Below, one piece after another: positions 14,811 to 23,842 of a DNA stretch of 64,000 nt (position 1 is its first letter; every line of letters begins with the position of its first letter). Made by a program: the position numbers and the translations under genes. A model generated the notes under the pieces. That model was not told the origin of the DNA, made no database searches, and was given only the letters and a program-made list of their open reading frames with translations. Location of the stretch: positions 1-64,000 of the forward strand of contig JAFRGD010000014.1 in NCBI GenBank assembly GCA_017433975.1, given 5' to 3'. Source of the stretch: Mogibacterium sp. Lineage in GTDB: Bacteria > Bacillota > Clostridia > Peptostreptococcales > Anaerovoracaceae.

Positions 14811-16457
14811 CTATTTATAGTCGTTCTTTGCGGTGAACGTGCCGAGCAGGTTGCGTCCGAGCTGCGCGCCGAGGTTGCCGCCCAGTTTGCGGCCGAAGCT
14901 GCCGAAGAGCATGCCGCCCACGGTCTTTCCGACCTCCCGGCCGACCGTTCCGCCGACCGCGTTGGACATCTGCTTTCTCTTGCGCTCCTCCGCGGCGGCC
15001 AGTTTGGCGGCTTCTTTCTCGGCGGCCTTGGCTTCCTTCTCAGCCTGTTTGGCCTGCTCCTTGGCCTGTTTTTCAGCCTCGATCTGCGCGATCTTCTCTT
15101 GTTTCTCGGCCTCGATCCGCGCGGCCTCCTCCTGCTCCGCCTGCAGGCGGTCGAGCTCGGCCTGCTGGACGATCCGGTACAGGCGCTCGTATGCGGAGTC
15201 GTTGTCCACGTAGTTCGCGTACTTCGAGTAGTAGAGGGAGCCCTTGATCAGCTGCTCGCGGGTCATGTCGTCGATCGTCCCGAAGTTCGACTGCGGCGGC
15301 AGGATCGCGGCCTTTTCGCAGATTCCCGGGATGCCCTTCTCATCCAGGAAGGACACGACCGCTTCGCCGGTGCCCAGCGCCATGATGGTCTCGTACGTGT
15401 TGAACGTCGGGTTCTCGCGGAAGGACTCGGCTGCTGCCTTGACCGCCTTTTGCTCGGCCGGCGTGAACGCGCGGAGTCCGTGCTGGACTTTATTGGAAAG
15501 CTGCGCCAGAACGCCGTTCGGGATGTCCCGCGGGTTCTGCGTGCAGAAGTAAATGCCGATGCCCTTGGACCGGATCAGCTTGACGACCTGCTCGATCTTC
15601 TCGAGGAGGGCCTTTGGCGCGTCGGTGAACAGGAGGTGCGCCTCGTCAAAGAAGAACACCATCCGCGGCTTCTCGAGGTCGCCGACCTCCGGCAGCTGCT
15701 CGAACATCTCGGACAGCAGCCAGAGCAGGAACGTCGAGTACAGCCTGCCGTTGTTGATCAGGCTCGAGCTGTCGAGGATGTTGATCATCCCCTTGCCCGT
15801 CATCGGGTCGATCTGGAACCAGTCCCAGATCGAGAGCGCCGGCTCCCCGAAGAACGTCTCGCCGCCCACCGTCTCGAGCGACACGATGGACCGCACGATC
15901 GTCGCGATCGTCGCGTCGGTGATGTTCCCGTACTCCGCCATGAACGCCTTGCGGTTCTCCGCGATGTAGTTCAGGAGGGCCTTGAGGTCCTTGGTGTCGA
16001 TCAAGAGCAGGTTGTTGTCGTCCGCGATCTTGTAAGCGATCGTCAGCACGTCGGACTGGGTGTCGTTCAGCCCGAGGATGCGCGAGAGGAGCAACGGTCC
16101 CATTTCGGAAACGGTCGTCCGGAGCTGGATGCCCTTCTCACCGTAGATGTCCCACAGCGTGACCGGGAAGCCCTGATATTTGAAGATGTCTCCGATCTTG
16201 AACCGTTCGATTCTTCCCTGCATGTTCTCGTTGTCGTCGCCCGGCAGGTTGAGCCCCGCGACGTCGCCCTTGACGTCTGCGATGAAGACCGGTACGCCGA
16301 TCGAGCTGAACGCCTCCGCCAGCACCTTCAGCGTGACGGTCTTGCCGGTACCCGTCGCGCCCGCGATCAGGCCGTGCCGGTTGGCCATCTTTGGCAACAG
16401 CGAAGCGTATTCGCCTTCCGCGTTCATCCCTACGATGATTTTTCCGTCTCTCAGCAT
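14811..16457 (-). CDS. HerA/DUF853-type ATPase
   Basis: This is a 548-aa FtsK/HerA-superfamily ATPase of the DUF853 (YjgR) group. Walker A is GATGTGKT at residues 33-40. Walker B is MVFFFDEAHLLF in the second half, followed by the sensor QNPRDIP. The distal third contains a long Lys/Glu/Ala-rich coiled coil (about residues 430-495). The last 50 residues have Gly-rich helices (GGTVGREVGKTVGG, GSFGRKLGGNLGAQLG) typical of the family. Members are hexameric pumps or motors; the substrate of this group is not established. AGGAGGAAC precedes the ATG at 16457. It is the first gene of the tight block leading to the STAS fusion, PHP, HEPN and deacylase genes, with a 19-base gap to the next. Confidence 0.9.
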   Translation of the reverse strand: MLRDGKIIVGMNAEGEYASLLPKMANRHGLIAGATGTGKTVTLKVLAEAFSSIGVPVFIADVKGDVAGLNLPGDDNENMQGRIERFKIGDIFKYQGFPVTLWDIYGEKGIQLRTTVSEMGPLLLSRILGLNDTQSDVLTIAYKIADDNNLLLIDTKDLKALLNYIAENRKAFMAEYGNITDATIATIVRSIVSLETVGGETFFGEPALSIWDWFQIDPMTGKGMINILDSSSLINNGRLYSTFLLWLLSEMFEQLPEVGDLEKPRMVFFFDEAHLLFTDAPKALLEKIEQVVKLIRSKGIGIYFCTQNPRDIPNGVLAQLSNKVQHGLRAFTPAEQKAVKAAAESFRENPTFNTYETIMALGTGEAVVSFLDEKGIPGICEKAAILPPQSNFGTIDDMTREQLIKGSLYYSKYANYVDNDSAYERLYRIVQQAELDRLQAEQEEAARIEAEKQEKIAQIEAEKQAKEQAKQAEKEAKAAEKEAAKLAAAEERKRKQMSNAVGGTVGREVGKTVGGMLFGSFGRKLGGNLGAQLGRNLLGTFTAKNDYK

Positions 16458-16517
16458 GGTAGTTCCTCCTCGTTTATTAATCTTTTATCTAAAAATCCGT
16501 AAAATCGCCTGGATTCG

Positions 16518-17243
16518 TTAACTTAAGCTGGTCGGTTCGTCCGGGGCCTCCGGTGCGCGGCCGTCCCACATGAGTTGGATGCCGCCGTACCCGTTGTCGT
16601 ACGCCCGGAACATGATCTCGTCCGTCGTGGTCAGGCCGTACCGCCCGCGCGGTTCGTGCGCGAGGTATCCGTAAAACTCCCCGTCGACGCCCATCCGAAC
16701 CGGCCGGACCCAGACCATCTCCGGCGCCAGCTTGCCGTTGTAGAGCGTCAGGCTGACGAACTCCGGATACGCGAGGTTGCGGCTCCGGTCGATCAGCTCG
16801 AGCTCGAGCAGCGCCCGCCGCTCCGGGTCCTGCGGTTCGAGCACCCGCGCCACGGTGTCCTTGGTTCCTTCAAACCGGTCGAGCCAGCCCGCGTCCGTAC
16901 CGCCCGCCGCCAGCGCTGCGCGGGTCTTGTCCTCCGTCAGGAACTGGCAGTTCTCCACGTCCGTGTACCGGAAGCGGAGGTACGTGTCGTGGACGGCGGG
17001 TCCCGGCGTCAGCGTCACCGGCAGGCTCTCGTCCTCCGGCTCATCGAGCCGCGCCGAGGCGAAGACGAGGAACGTCATGTTCGCCCGCTCCTCCTGGAAC
17101 CCGTAGGCGATGACCCCGTTCGCGTCCGGCAGCACGTCGACCGACGACGCAATCGGCTCCATTTCTTTGAGCTCGATGAACACGGTCCGGTGGAAGATCT
17201 CCCGGAAGTGCGCGTCATATAGCAGACTTTCGTTGCGTTTCAT
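16518..17243 (-). CDS. Hypothetical protein, 241 aa
   Basis: I do not recognise this protein. It is soluble, acidic and has no signal or membrane segment. It is beta-rich in character (alternating hydrophobic stretches such as MTFLVFASARL and FVSLTLYNGKL) and ends with a flexible Pro/Glu segment. AGGAG lies about ten bases upstream of the ATG at 17243. It sits between the MsrA fusion (18 bases upstream) and the HerA-like ATPase (60 bases downstream) on the same strand, so it probably belongs to the same transcript. Confidence 0.75.
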   Translation of the reverse strand: MKRNESLLYDAHFREIFHRTVFIELKEMEPIASSVDVLPDANGVIAYGFQEERANMTFLVFASARLDEPEDESLPVTLTPGPAVHDTYLRFRYTDVENCQFLTEDKTRAALAAGGTDAGWLDRFEGTKDTVARVLEPQDPERRALLELELIDRSRNLAYPEFVSLTLYNGKLAPEMVWVRPVRMGVDGEFYGYLAHEPRGRYGLTTTDEIMFRAYDNGYGGIQLMWDGRAPEAPDEPTSLS

Positions 17244-17261
17244 TCGTGTGTTAACTCCTGT

Positions 17262-18896
17262 CTATTTCCCGAAGTGCTCCGCGACGGCCTTGAGGTGCTC
17301 GATGATCGGGAGATGCTGCGGGCAGATCGCCTCGCACTGGCCGCACCCGATGCAGTCGCCCGCCGGGCCGAACGTCCGGATCAGCCGGTCGTAGTACTCC
17401 TGCTGCGGCGTCCACTTCCCGCCGATCTCCTTGAGGTCCGTGTTGTAAAGCGAGAAATACCGCGGGATCGCGATGTTCATCGGGCAGCCCGCCGTGCAGT
17501 AATTGCATGCGGTGCACGGGATCGCGATGGATTCGTTGATCATGTCGGTCACGCTGCTGATGATCTCGAGCTCGCCGCCGTTCAGCGGCTCGAAGTCTTT
17601 CATGTAGCTGATGTTGTCCTCCATCTGCTCCAGGTTGCTCATACCGGAGAGGACGACCTTCACGTTCTCGAGCGACGCGGCAAACCGGATCGCCCACGAA
17701 GCGACGGACCGCTCCGGCGCGTAGCTCTTCATGAGCTCCACCGCTTCGTCCGGGATGTTGACGAGCGTCCCGCCCTTGACCGGCTCCATGACGACGACGT
17801 CCCGGCCGTACTTGGTGATCGTGTCGTAGCTCGCGTGCGCGTTGATGCCGGCGCTGTCCCAGTCGAGGTAGTTCAACTGGATCTGCACGAACTCCAGCTC
17901 CGGGTGCTTCGGGAGCATCCACTCGAGGAAGTCCGCGCTGTCGTGGCACGAGAAGCCGATGTGGCGGAAGACGCCTTCGGCTTTCTTCTGGACGACCCAC
18001 TCGAAGACACCCTTGTCCGCGAAAGTCTGGTAGTTGTCGTGTCCGATATCGTGAATCAAATAGTAATCAATGTAAGTGACGCCGAGCCGCCCGAGGCACG
18101 CCGCGAGGAGGTCGTCGAGCGATTCGCCCTTGGCGAAGTACAGCTCGTGCATCTTGGTCGCGATGGTGAAGCTCTCGCGCGGATAGCGGTCGACGAGCGC
18201 GGCCTTGACCGCCTGCTCGCTCTTGAAACCGTGGTACATGAGCGCGGTGTCAAAATAGGTGAAGCCGTTCGCCATGAAGAGGTCGACCATCTGCTTGACC
18301 TGCTCGATGTCGATCGACGACTGGTGTTTCGGGTCCGTGATCGGCAGCCGCATCATACCGAAGCCGAGCTTCTTGTCACTCTCAATCGCGTGAACGCGCT
18401 TCGCGCGCTTCTCCTGGAGATGGAAGAGGTACCCGCCGATGTGGCAGTAGCCGTTCGGTGTCCGGTCGAGGTACTTCTGGTGGTAGTCCTCCGCCGTGTA
18501 GTAGTTGTCCAGCGGCAGGACCTCGGTCACGACCGGAACGTCGTATTTGGCCTTAACCTCGCGCAGCTTGCGCTCGATGGCCGGGAGCTGCGCCGGGTCG
18601 GTATAGTAAATGCCGGTGCGGTATTGGGTCCCGACGTCCGGCCCCTGCCGGTTCAGCGTCGTCGGGTCGATCGCCTGGAAGAAAAAGTTCAACAGCTCCT
18701 CCAGCGTGATCCGGTCCTCGTCGTACTCGACCAGGACCGTCTCCGCATGCCCGGTTTTCTTCAGTTCCTCGTACCGCGGCTCCGCCGTCCGGCCGTTCGC
18801 GTAGCCGACCTCCGTCCGGAGCACCCCGTCAAACTGGTCGAAGAACTTCTGCGTTCCCCAGAAGCAACCGCCTGCAAAATAGATTACTTTACTCAT
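17262..18896 (-). CDS. MsrA - aldo/keto reductase fusion with C-terminal ferredoxin-type cysteines
   Basis: This 544-aa protein joins two enzymes. Residues 1-165 are peptide-methionine (S)-S-oxide reductase MsrA, with active-site GCFWG (Cys11) and the expected YHQKYL and GYCHIGG segments. Residues 173 onward are an aldo/keto reductase barrel (GFGMMRLP, DTALMYHG, DYYLIHD, GFSCHDS) of the iron-sulfur type. The C-terminus carries CTACNYCTAGCP and CIGCGQCEAICP, each suited to a [4Fe-4S] cluster. MsrA reduces methionine sulfoxide using thiol reductant; the reductase half could supply or use electrons. An AAGAGGG site precedes the ATG. The reading frame is continuous across the junction, so it is a true fusion, not a misread stop. 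Confidence 0.92.
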   Translation of the reverse strand: MSKVIYFAGGCFWGTQKFFDQFDGVLRTEVGYANGRTAEPRYEELKKTGHAETVLVEYDEDRITLEELLNFFFQAIDPTTLNRQGPDVGTQYRTGIYYTDPAQLPAIERKLREVKAKYDVPVVTEVLPLDNYYTAEDYHQKYLDRTPNGYCHIGGYLFHLQEKRAKRVHAIESDKKLGFGMMRLPITDPKHQSSIDIEQVKQMVDLFMANGFTYFDTALMYHGFKSEQAVKAALVDRYPRESFTIATKMHELYFAKGESLDDLLAACLGRLGVTYIDYYLIHDIGHDNYQTFADKGVFEWVVQKKAEGVFRHIGFSCHDSADFLEWMLPKHPELEFVQIQLNYLDWDSAGINAHASYDTITKYGRDVVVMEPVKGGTLVNIPDEAVELMKSYAPERSVASWAIRFAASLENVKVVLSGMSNLEQMEDNISYMKDFEPLNGGELEIISSVTDMINESIAIPCTACNYCTAGCPMNIAIPRYFSLYNTDLKEIGGKWTPQQEYYDRLIRTFGPAGDCIGCGQCEAICPQHLPIIEHLKAVAEHFGK

Positions 18897-18934
18897 TTCG
18901 TACCCTCTTAATTCATTTCTAAAGCCAACGCCTG

Positions 18935-20773
18935 TTAATTCATCATCCAGCCCTGGTTGAATTCGCTGCCGCTGTCCTCGTCGATGTCCGTCGGCACATA
19001 GGTGACCGCCTCCAGCGGGTTGATCTTGTTCAGCTCTGCGAAGTATTTCGCGCGGTCGCGCTGGAATTCCGCCAGATACTCCTCGTTGCCGGAGTGGTGC
19101 AGATCATGCACGTACTGGTGCTCGTTGCCGACGATCTCCGGATCGTGCACACCGAGCAGATAGACCGCGAGGTCGGAGCACTGGTCGCTCGTCCGCTCGA
19201 GGTTCAATAGGATGTTCTGGAACTGGATGCCGTTGTAGACGTCGCACAGGCCGCGCGTCATCCGGAACACATGTCGGCCGCGGAGGTCTTCGATCATCTC
19301 GTCGATGGTCTCCTCCAGCGGTTCCACTTGCCTTGCCAGTTCGACGCTGCCGGTCCGGTACGCCTCGGTGGCGAGATTGAGAATGTCGCCGACCGCACCC
19401 ATTGCGATTCTGAGCTCTTTCTGGGCCGTCTCCGAGAACATCTTTCCAGCCTCGTGCTGGGTCTTGATCGCATCGATCATGTTAATCGCCAGGTCGCCGA
19501 TTCGCTCGAAACACGTAGACGCTTTGAGCTGGAAGCTCTGCATCCGCCGGTCACCGTCCAGCGTAATATACTGTGAAATCGAAACGATATACTGATCGAC
19601 CGCGTCTGTCATCCGGTCGAGCACATTTTCCCGCTGCCGGATCCGGTTGTCGCGCGCGTCTTCGTAATCGAACATCTGCTGCAGCGCCGCGCGGAAGTTG
19701 TGCATCGCGAGGTCCGCCATGCTCGAGAGCAGCGCCTCGGACTCGGTGAGCGCCAGCGTCGGGTTGGTGATGAGGCGCGGGTCGAGTCTGCGGATGTTTT
19801 CTTCGTACACCGAATCCTCGAGGTCCTCCTCGTAATCCGGACGGATCTTTTCCGCCAGCTTTGCAAAGGTACCGGTGAGCGGCAGGAGCAGCACCGCCGG
19901 AACCAGCCGGAACAGTCCGTGGACGTTCGCGACGCCGCCGGCGCGCAGCGACATATACCAGAGGTTGTCACCGATCAGGCCGGTCACCCGCCCCGCTGCC
20001 AGCACGACGATAATCAGAACCGCCGCACAGATGTTATAGATAATATGCACCAGGCAGGTCCGGATCTGGTTCGGCTTGGCCCCAAGCCGGCAGACCAGGT
20101 AAGTTGTCCAGAAGCGGACACCGACCGTGCTCGCGATCGACTGCAGGATACCGATGACCGCCGAAGAGCTCTGGATGATGCCGGTCACGAGGATACCGGA
20201 GAGGAAGCCGAGGAAGTAGTTCCCCTCGAACTTCGTCAGCAACACCGACAGGGACTCGCTCATCGTGCTCACCGCGGCGCTCATGTTGGTCAGGCCGACG
20301 AACAGGATGCCGAAGCCCATCAGGATGGTGCCGGCAGACCCCGCGGATCGCCGCTTGATGAACATGATCAGGACCATGCCGATCAGCAATGCGAGCGGCG
20401 CCAGGTTGTCCGATTTAAAGAAGTAAAGTAAGCTGTCCTCCCCCGCGCTGACGTCCATCAGTCGGATGATCTGCGCCGTGATGGCCGTTCCGACGTTCGC
20501 GCCGAGGACGATGCCCGTCGACTGCCGGAACGTCAGGAAGCCCGCGCCGACCAGACCGACGGTCAGGACGATCGTCGCCGTGGAACTCTGAATCATGCAG
20601 GTTACCAGCAGGCCCAACAGGAACGCGGTGAATGGCCGGTTCGTGACTTTCTCGAGGGCTTGTTTCATCGCCCCGCCGGAACTGCTCTTGAGCCCGTCGC
20701 CCATGATCCTCATTCCGTAAAGGAAGAGGGCGAGGCCTCCAAGCAATGCTACAATTCTGTAAAATGCTCCCAT
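18935..20773 (-). CDS. Na/Pi cotransporter family protein with PhoU-like domain
   Basis: This is a 612-aa inner-membrane protein. Residues 1-330 contain eight or nine hydrophobic segments, including the two inverted QSSSA-type motifs of the family (MIQSSTATIV and IIQSSSAVIG). The C-terminal 230 residues form PhoU-like helical bundles (ENVLDRMTDAVDQYI, CFERIGDLAINM, LERTSDQCSDLA). Such NptA/YjbB proteins move phosphate with sodium or export it. The MGAF start at 20773 is used because AGGGAG lies ideally before it; the ATG at 20845 would add a basic leader with no site. It is the first gene of the long minus-strand run and is divergent from the glycosyltransferase. Confidence 0.92.
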   Translation of the reverse strand: MGAFYRIVALLGGLALFLYGMRIMGDGLKSSSGGAMKQALEKVTNRPFTAFLLGLLVTCMIQSSTATIVLTVGLVGAGFLTFRQSTGIVLGANVGTAITAQIIRLMDVSAGEDSLLYFFKSDNLAPLALLIGMVLIMFIKRRSAGSAGTILMGFGILFVGLTNMSAAVSTMSESLSVLLTKFEGNYFLGFLSGILVTGIIQSSSAVIGILQSIASTVGVRFWTTYLVCRLGAKPNQIRTCLVHIIYNICAAVLIIVVLAAGRVTGLIGDNLWYMSLRAGGVANVHGLFRLVPAVLLLPLTGTFAKLAEKIRPDYEEDLEDSVYEENIRRLDPRLITNPTLALTESEALLSSMADLAMHNFRAALQQMFDYEDARDNRIRQRENVLDRMTDAVDQYIVSISQYITLDGDRRMQSFQLKASTCFERIGDLAINMIDAIKTQHEAGKMFSETAQKELRIAMGAVGDILNLATEAYRTGSVELARQVEPLEETIDEMIEDLRGRHVFRMTRGLCDVYNGIQFQNILLNLERTSDQCSDLAVYLLGVHDPEIVGNEHQYVHDLHHSGNEEYLAEFQRDRAKYFAELNKINPLEAVTYVPTDIDEDSGSEFNQGWMMN

Positions 20774-20850
20774 AGTTAATCTCCCTTTCTTGAGCGGTAT
20801 CCGTTCACCATACCGCGCTTTATTCTTATCTCCATATTTTCTCATAAAAT

Positions 20851-20856
20851 ATTATA
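20851..20856 (-). promoter_or_regulatory. Possible -10 for the Na/Pi cotransporter
   Basis: The minus strand reads TATAAT here, about 80 bases before the start codon. No convincing -35 at 17 bases was found; TTGACC lies only 10 bases away. Confidence 0.35.
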
Positions 20857-20910
20857 TCCGATTTGCGGTCAATAATGAAGAACCATTTCACCCCTTTTCC
20901 CCGCAGAGTG

Positions 20911-20919
20911 TGGTATAAT
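20911..20919 (+). promoter_or_regulatory. Extended -10 promoter for the glycosyltransferase
   Basis: TGGTATAAT is an extended -10 element with a perfect TATAAT at 20914-20919. The -35 is weak. Transcription would begin near 20926, about 28 bases before the chosen start codon. Confidence 0.55.
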
Positions 20920-20953
20920 CTGAAAAATGACATTCATAAGCAGAGGTATTCAG

Positions 20954-22450
20954 ATGCGAACCATTTGTCTGTTGAACGACTCGTTCCCGCCGATCATCGA
21001 CGGCGTGGCCAACGCGGTCGTCAACTATGCAAAAAACATACAAAAGAATCACGGCCGGGCGATCGTGGTGACCCCGAGCATGCCGGGCGCCGACGACAGC
21101 GGATACGACTTCCCGGTGATCCGGTACCCGAGCATCGACACGCGCAAGCTGTTCGGGTATGTTGCGGGCTACCCGTTTTCGCCGGAGGCCGCCTATAAAT
21201 TAAGAGAAAACGACACGGACCTCCTGCACCTCCACTGCCCGGCCGCGTCCGCGCTGCTCGCGCGCCAGGTCCGGGAGACGCTGGACCGGCCGCTCGTCCT
21301 GACGTGGCACACCAAATACGACATCGACATCGCCAACGCGCTCCACGGCAAGCTGCTCCAGGAGGGCGCCATGCAGGCCCTGCTCCGGAACGTCCGGGCC
21401 TGTGACGAGGTCTGGGCGGTCAGCCAGGGCGCCGCGGACAACCTCCATTCGCTCGGCTACGAGCGCGACATCGTCATCATGCCGAACGGAATCGACCTTC
21501 CGAAGGGCGCCCCGTCCGAGGCGTGGACCCGCGAAGTGACCGGCGGGTACGACCTGCCGGAGGGCGTGCCGGTCTTCCTCTTCGTCGGCCGGCTCATGTG
21601 GTACAAGGGAATCCGGATCATCCTGGACGCGCTGGCCGATCTCAAGGCGCAGGGCAAGCCGTTCCGCATGGTCTTCGTCGGCAAAGGCACCGACGAGGCG
21701 GATATCCGTGAGACCGTCCTGGACCTCGGGCTCCAGGAGTCCGTCCTCTTCACGGGGCCGGTCCACGACCGCGAAGCGCTCCGCGCCTGGTACACCCGGG
21801 CAGACCTCTTCCTGTTCCCGTCGACCTTTGATACCAACGGCCTCGTCGTCCGCGAAGCCGCCGCCTGCGGCCTCGCCTCCGTCCTGATTCGCGGCTCTGC
21901 CGCCGCCGAAGACGTGACGGACGGCCGGAACGCGTTCCTCATCGAGGACAACGCGGCTTCGATGGCCACAAAGCTCGCCGAGCTCCTCGACCACCCGGAG
22001 ACCCTCCGGACGGTCGGCGCCGCGGCGCAGGACGACCTTTACCTCTCCTGGGAGGACGCCGTCCGCAACGCCTGCGACCGCTACGAGGTCGTCATCGACA
22101 ACTACAAGAGCGGCAAATATCCAAAGCGCGGCCTGCTCGAAGACCGCTTCTTCAAGTCGCAGGGCGACCTCATGGAGACCCTCGGCACCGTGGACGCGGT
22201 CCGGCGCGAAACGCTCGACTACCTCGAGCGCCAGCGGCTCGGGTCCGCCGCCTACTTTGACAACATGCGGGACGAGACCCGCGAGCACCTCGAGTCGGTC
22301 CGGGCCGAAACCCGCGATTATCTGGAGACCGTCCGCAGCGAGACCCGCGAGCACTTCCGGGAACTCCGGGACGACTTCCGCAAAGAAGGCCGCGCGTTCC
22401 GGGACGAGGTCCGTCAGGAGCTGGAAGACATCTTCGACGTCTTCCTGTAA
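20954..22450 (+). CDS. GT4-type glycosyltransferase with amphipathic C-terminal repeats
   Basis: This is a 498-aa glycosyltransferase with a GT-B fold. The N-terminal acceptor domain contains the typical NDSFPPIIDGVANAV. The donor domain has FVGRLMWYKGI, FTGPVHD and the sugar-nucleotide-binding EAAACGLASV. The protein is like the glycosyltransferase 4 enzymes that build glucosyl- or galactosyl-diacylglycerols. Residues 405-498 are a highly charged helix with 11-residue-like repeats (RRETLDYLE, RDETREHLE, RAETRDYLE, RSETREHFR), suggesting a lipid-surface or coiled-coil tail. The ATG at 20954 has AGAGGT upstream. An acyltransferase follows 67 bases later, consistent with membrane lipid synthesis. 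Confidence 0.85.
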   Translation: MRTICLLNDSFPPIIDGVANAVVNYAKNIQKNHGRAIVVTPSMPGADDSGYDFPVIRYPSIDTRKLFGYVAGYPFSPEAAYKLRENDTDLLHLHCPAASALLARQVRETLDRPLVLTWHTKYDIDIANALHGKLLQEGAMQALLRNVRACDEVWAVSQGAADNLHSLGYERDIVIMPNGIDLPKGAPSEAWTREVTGGYDLPEGVPVFLFVGRLMWYKGIRIILDALADLKAQGKPFRMVFVGKGTDEADIRETVLDLGLQESVLFTGPVHDREALRAWYTRADLFLFPSTFDTNGLVVREAAACGLASVLIRGSAAAEDVTDGRNAFLIEDNAASMATKLAELLDHPETLRTVGAAAQDDLYLSWEDAVRNACDRYEVVIDNYKSGKYPKRGLLEDRFFKSQGDLMETLGTVDAVRRETLDYLERQRLGSAAYFDNMRDETREHLESVRAETRDYLETVRSETREHFRELRDDFRKEGRAFRDEVRQELEDIFDVFL

Positions 22451-22469
22451 TCGATCCGACCCGCGAACC

Positions 22470-22498
22470 GGGCGGTCCGCCGCACGGACGAACCGCCC
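22470..22498 (+). other. GC-rich hairpin between glycosyltransferase and acyltransferase genes
   Basis: GGGCGGT (22470-22476) pairs with ACCGCCC (22492-22498), with inner CCG/CGG pairing. No T-run follows, so it is not a standard terminator. It may stabilise or partly attenuate the transcript. Confidence 0.45.
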
Positions 22499-22517
22499 AC
22501 TATTAGGAGCATGAATC

Positions 22518-23783
22518 ATGAAAATCAAGGTTAAAGACCTCAGCTATGACCAGGTCATGGCGCTCGAACCATACAAGAATCAACGGCCGGAGCCGCAGGC
22601 GCGGTTCTGGCGCTGGGTGATGAAGACGGCTTCCGCGGGCACGCTCCGCAAGGTCGGCTTCGAATGCCGCAAGGTCAACATGGACCGCCTCGGCGCGGAC
22701 GAGCCGGCGCTCTTCCTCATGAACCACAGCAGCTTCATCGACCTCCAGATCGCGTCGGTCATCCTCTACCCGCGGCCGTTCCACGTGGTCTGCACGCTCG
22801 ACGGCTTCGTCGGCAAAGAAGGGCTGATGCGCAAGATCGGCTGCATCCCGACCCGCAAGTTCATGGCCGACACCGCGCTGGTGCGCGACATGATGCACGC
22901 GGCGGGCAAGCTCCGCGAGTCGATCCTCCTCTACCCGGAGGCGAGCTACACGTTCGACGGGACGGCGACTCCGCTCCCGGACAGCCTCGCGAAGTGCATC
23001 AAGCTCCTCAAAGTCCCGGTCGTCATGATCCGGACCTACGGGGCGTTCGCGCGCGACCCGCTGTACAACAACCTCCAGCTCCGCGACGTCAAAGTCACGG
23101 CGGACATGGAGTACCTCCTCTCCCCGGACGAAATCGCCGCCATGCCGGCCGCCGAGATCAACCGCGTCCTCGCGGAGCGGTTCAGCTTCGACAACTTCCG
23201 CTGGCAGCAGGAGAACGGCGTGCGCATCACCGAGGACTTCCGCGCGGACGGACTCGACCGCGTATTGTATAAATGCCCGCACTGCGGCCGCGAAGGCACC
23301 ACCACCGGCAAAGGCACCCGCCTCACCTGCGCCGCCTGCGGCAAGGAGTACGAGCTCACCGAACTCGGCGAAATGCGCGCGCTGGACGGCGAGACCGAGT
23401 TCCCGCACATCCCGGACTGGTACGCCTGGGAGCGGTCCGAGGTCCGCGGCGAGCTCGAGCGCGGCGAGTACGAGATGGTGCTTGACGTGGACATCATCGC
23501 GCTGGTGAACACCGACGCGGTCTACCGAATCGGGTCGGGCGTCCTCCGGCACGACGGGACCGGCTTCCACCTGACCGGCTGCGACGGCAAGCTCGACTAC
23601 CGGCAGGACCCAAAGGCCTCGTACAGCCTCTATTCGGATTACTTTTGGTACGAAATCGGTGACATGATCTCAATCGGGACGCCGCGGATCCAGTACTACT
23701 GCTTCCCGACCAAGCCTGGCGCGAACGTCGCCAAGGCGCGGCTCGCGACCGAGGAGCTTTACAAGCTCACCGTCAAAAAATAG
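22518..23783 (+). CDS. PlsC-like acyltransferase with zinc-ribbon insertion
   Basis: This 421-aa protein begins with a glycerophosphate-acyltransferase domain: block I is NHSSFID (HX4D) and block III reads PEASYT in place of the usual PEGTRS. After about residue 250 comes a zinc ribbon with two CxxC knuckles, CPHCGREG and CAACGKEY. A C-terminal domain of about 130 residues that I do not recognise follows. It probably transfers acyl groups to a phospholipid or glycolipid precursor at the membrane. AGGAGC precedes the ATG. It lies between the lipid-type glycosyltransferase and a pyrophosphatase on the same strand. Confidence 0.82.
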   Translation: MKIKVKDLSYDQVMALEPYKNQRPEPQARFWRWVMKTASAGTLRKVGFECRKVNMDRLGADEPALFLMNHSSFIDLQIASVILYPRPFHVVCTLDGFVGKEGLMRKIGCIPTRKFMADTALVRDMMHAAGKLRESILLYPEASYTFDGTATPLPDSLAKCIKLLKVPVVMIRTYGAFARDPLYNNLQLRDVKVTADMEYLLSPDEIAAMPAAEINRVLAERFSFDNFRWQQENGVRITEDFRADGLDRVLYKCPHCGREGTTTGKGTRLTCAACGKEYELTELGEMRALDGETEFPHIPDWYAWERSEVRGELERGEYEMVLDVDIIALVNTDAVYRIGSGVLRHDGTGFHLTGCDGKLDYRQDPKASYSLYSDYFWYEIGDMISIGTPRIQYYCFPTKPGANVAKARLATEELYKLTVKK

Positions 23784-23830
23784 AACACGCAATTTCACGT
23801 AATTTTTACGCATTTTCACGCAATTCAGAG
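23784..23830. repeat. Short repeated words in the acyltransferase/PPase spacer
   Basis: ACGCAATTTCACG, ACGCATTTTCACGC and related words repeat two to three times. They resemble in style, not in sequence, the low-complexity spacers at 5.7 kb and 56.1 kb. Confidence 0.45.
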
Positions 23831-23842
23831 AGGTTTCGAACC

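Noticed and set aside
22470..22498. Intrinsic terminator after the glycosyltransferase
   Set aside because: The stem is strong but no T-run follows it.
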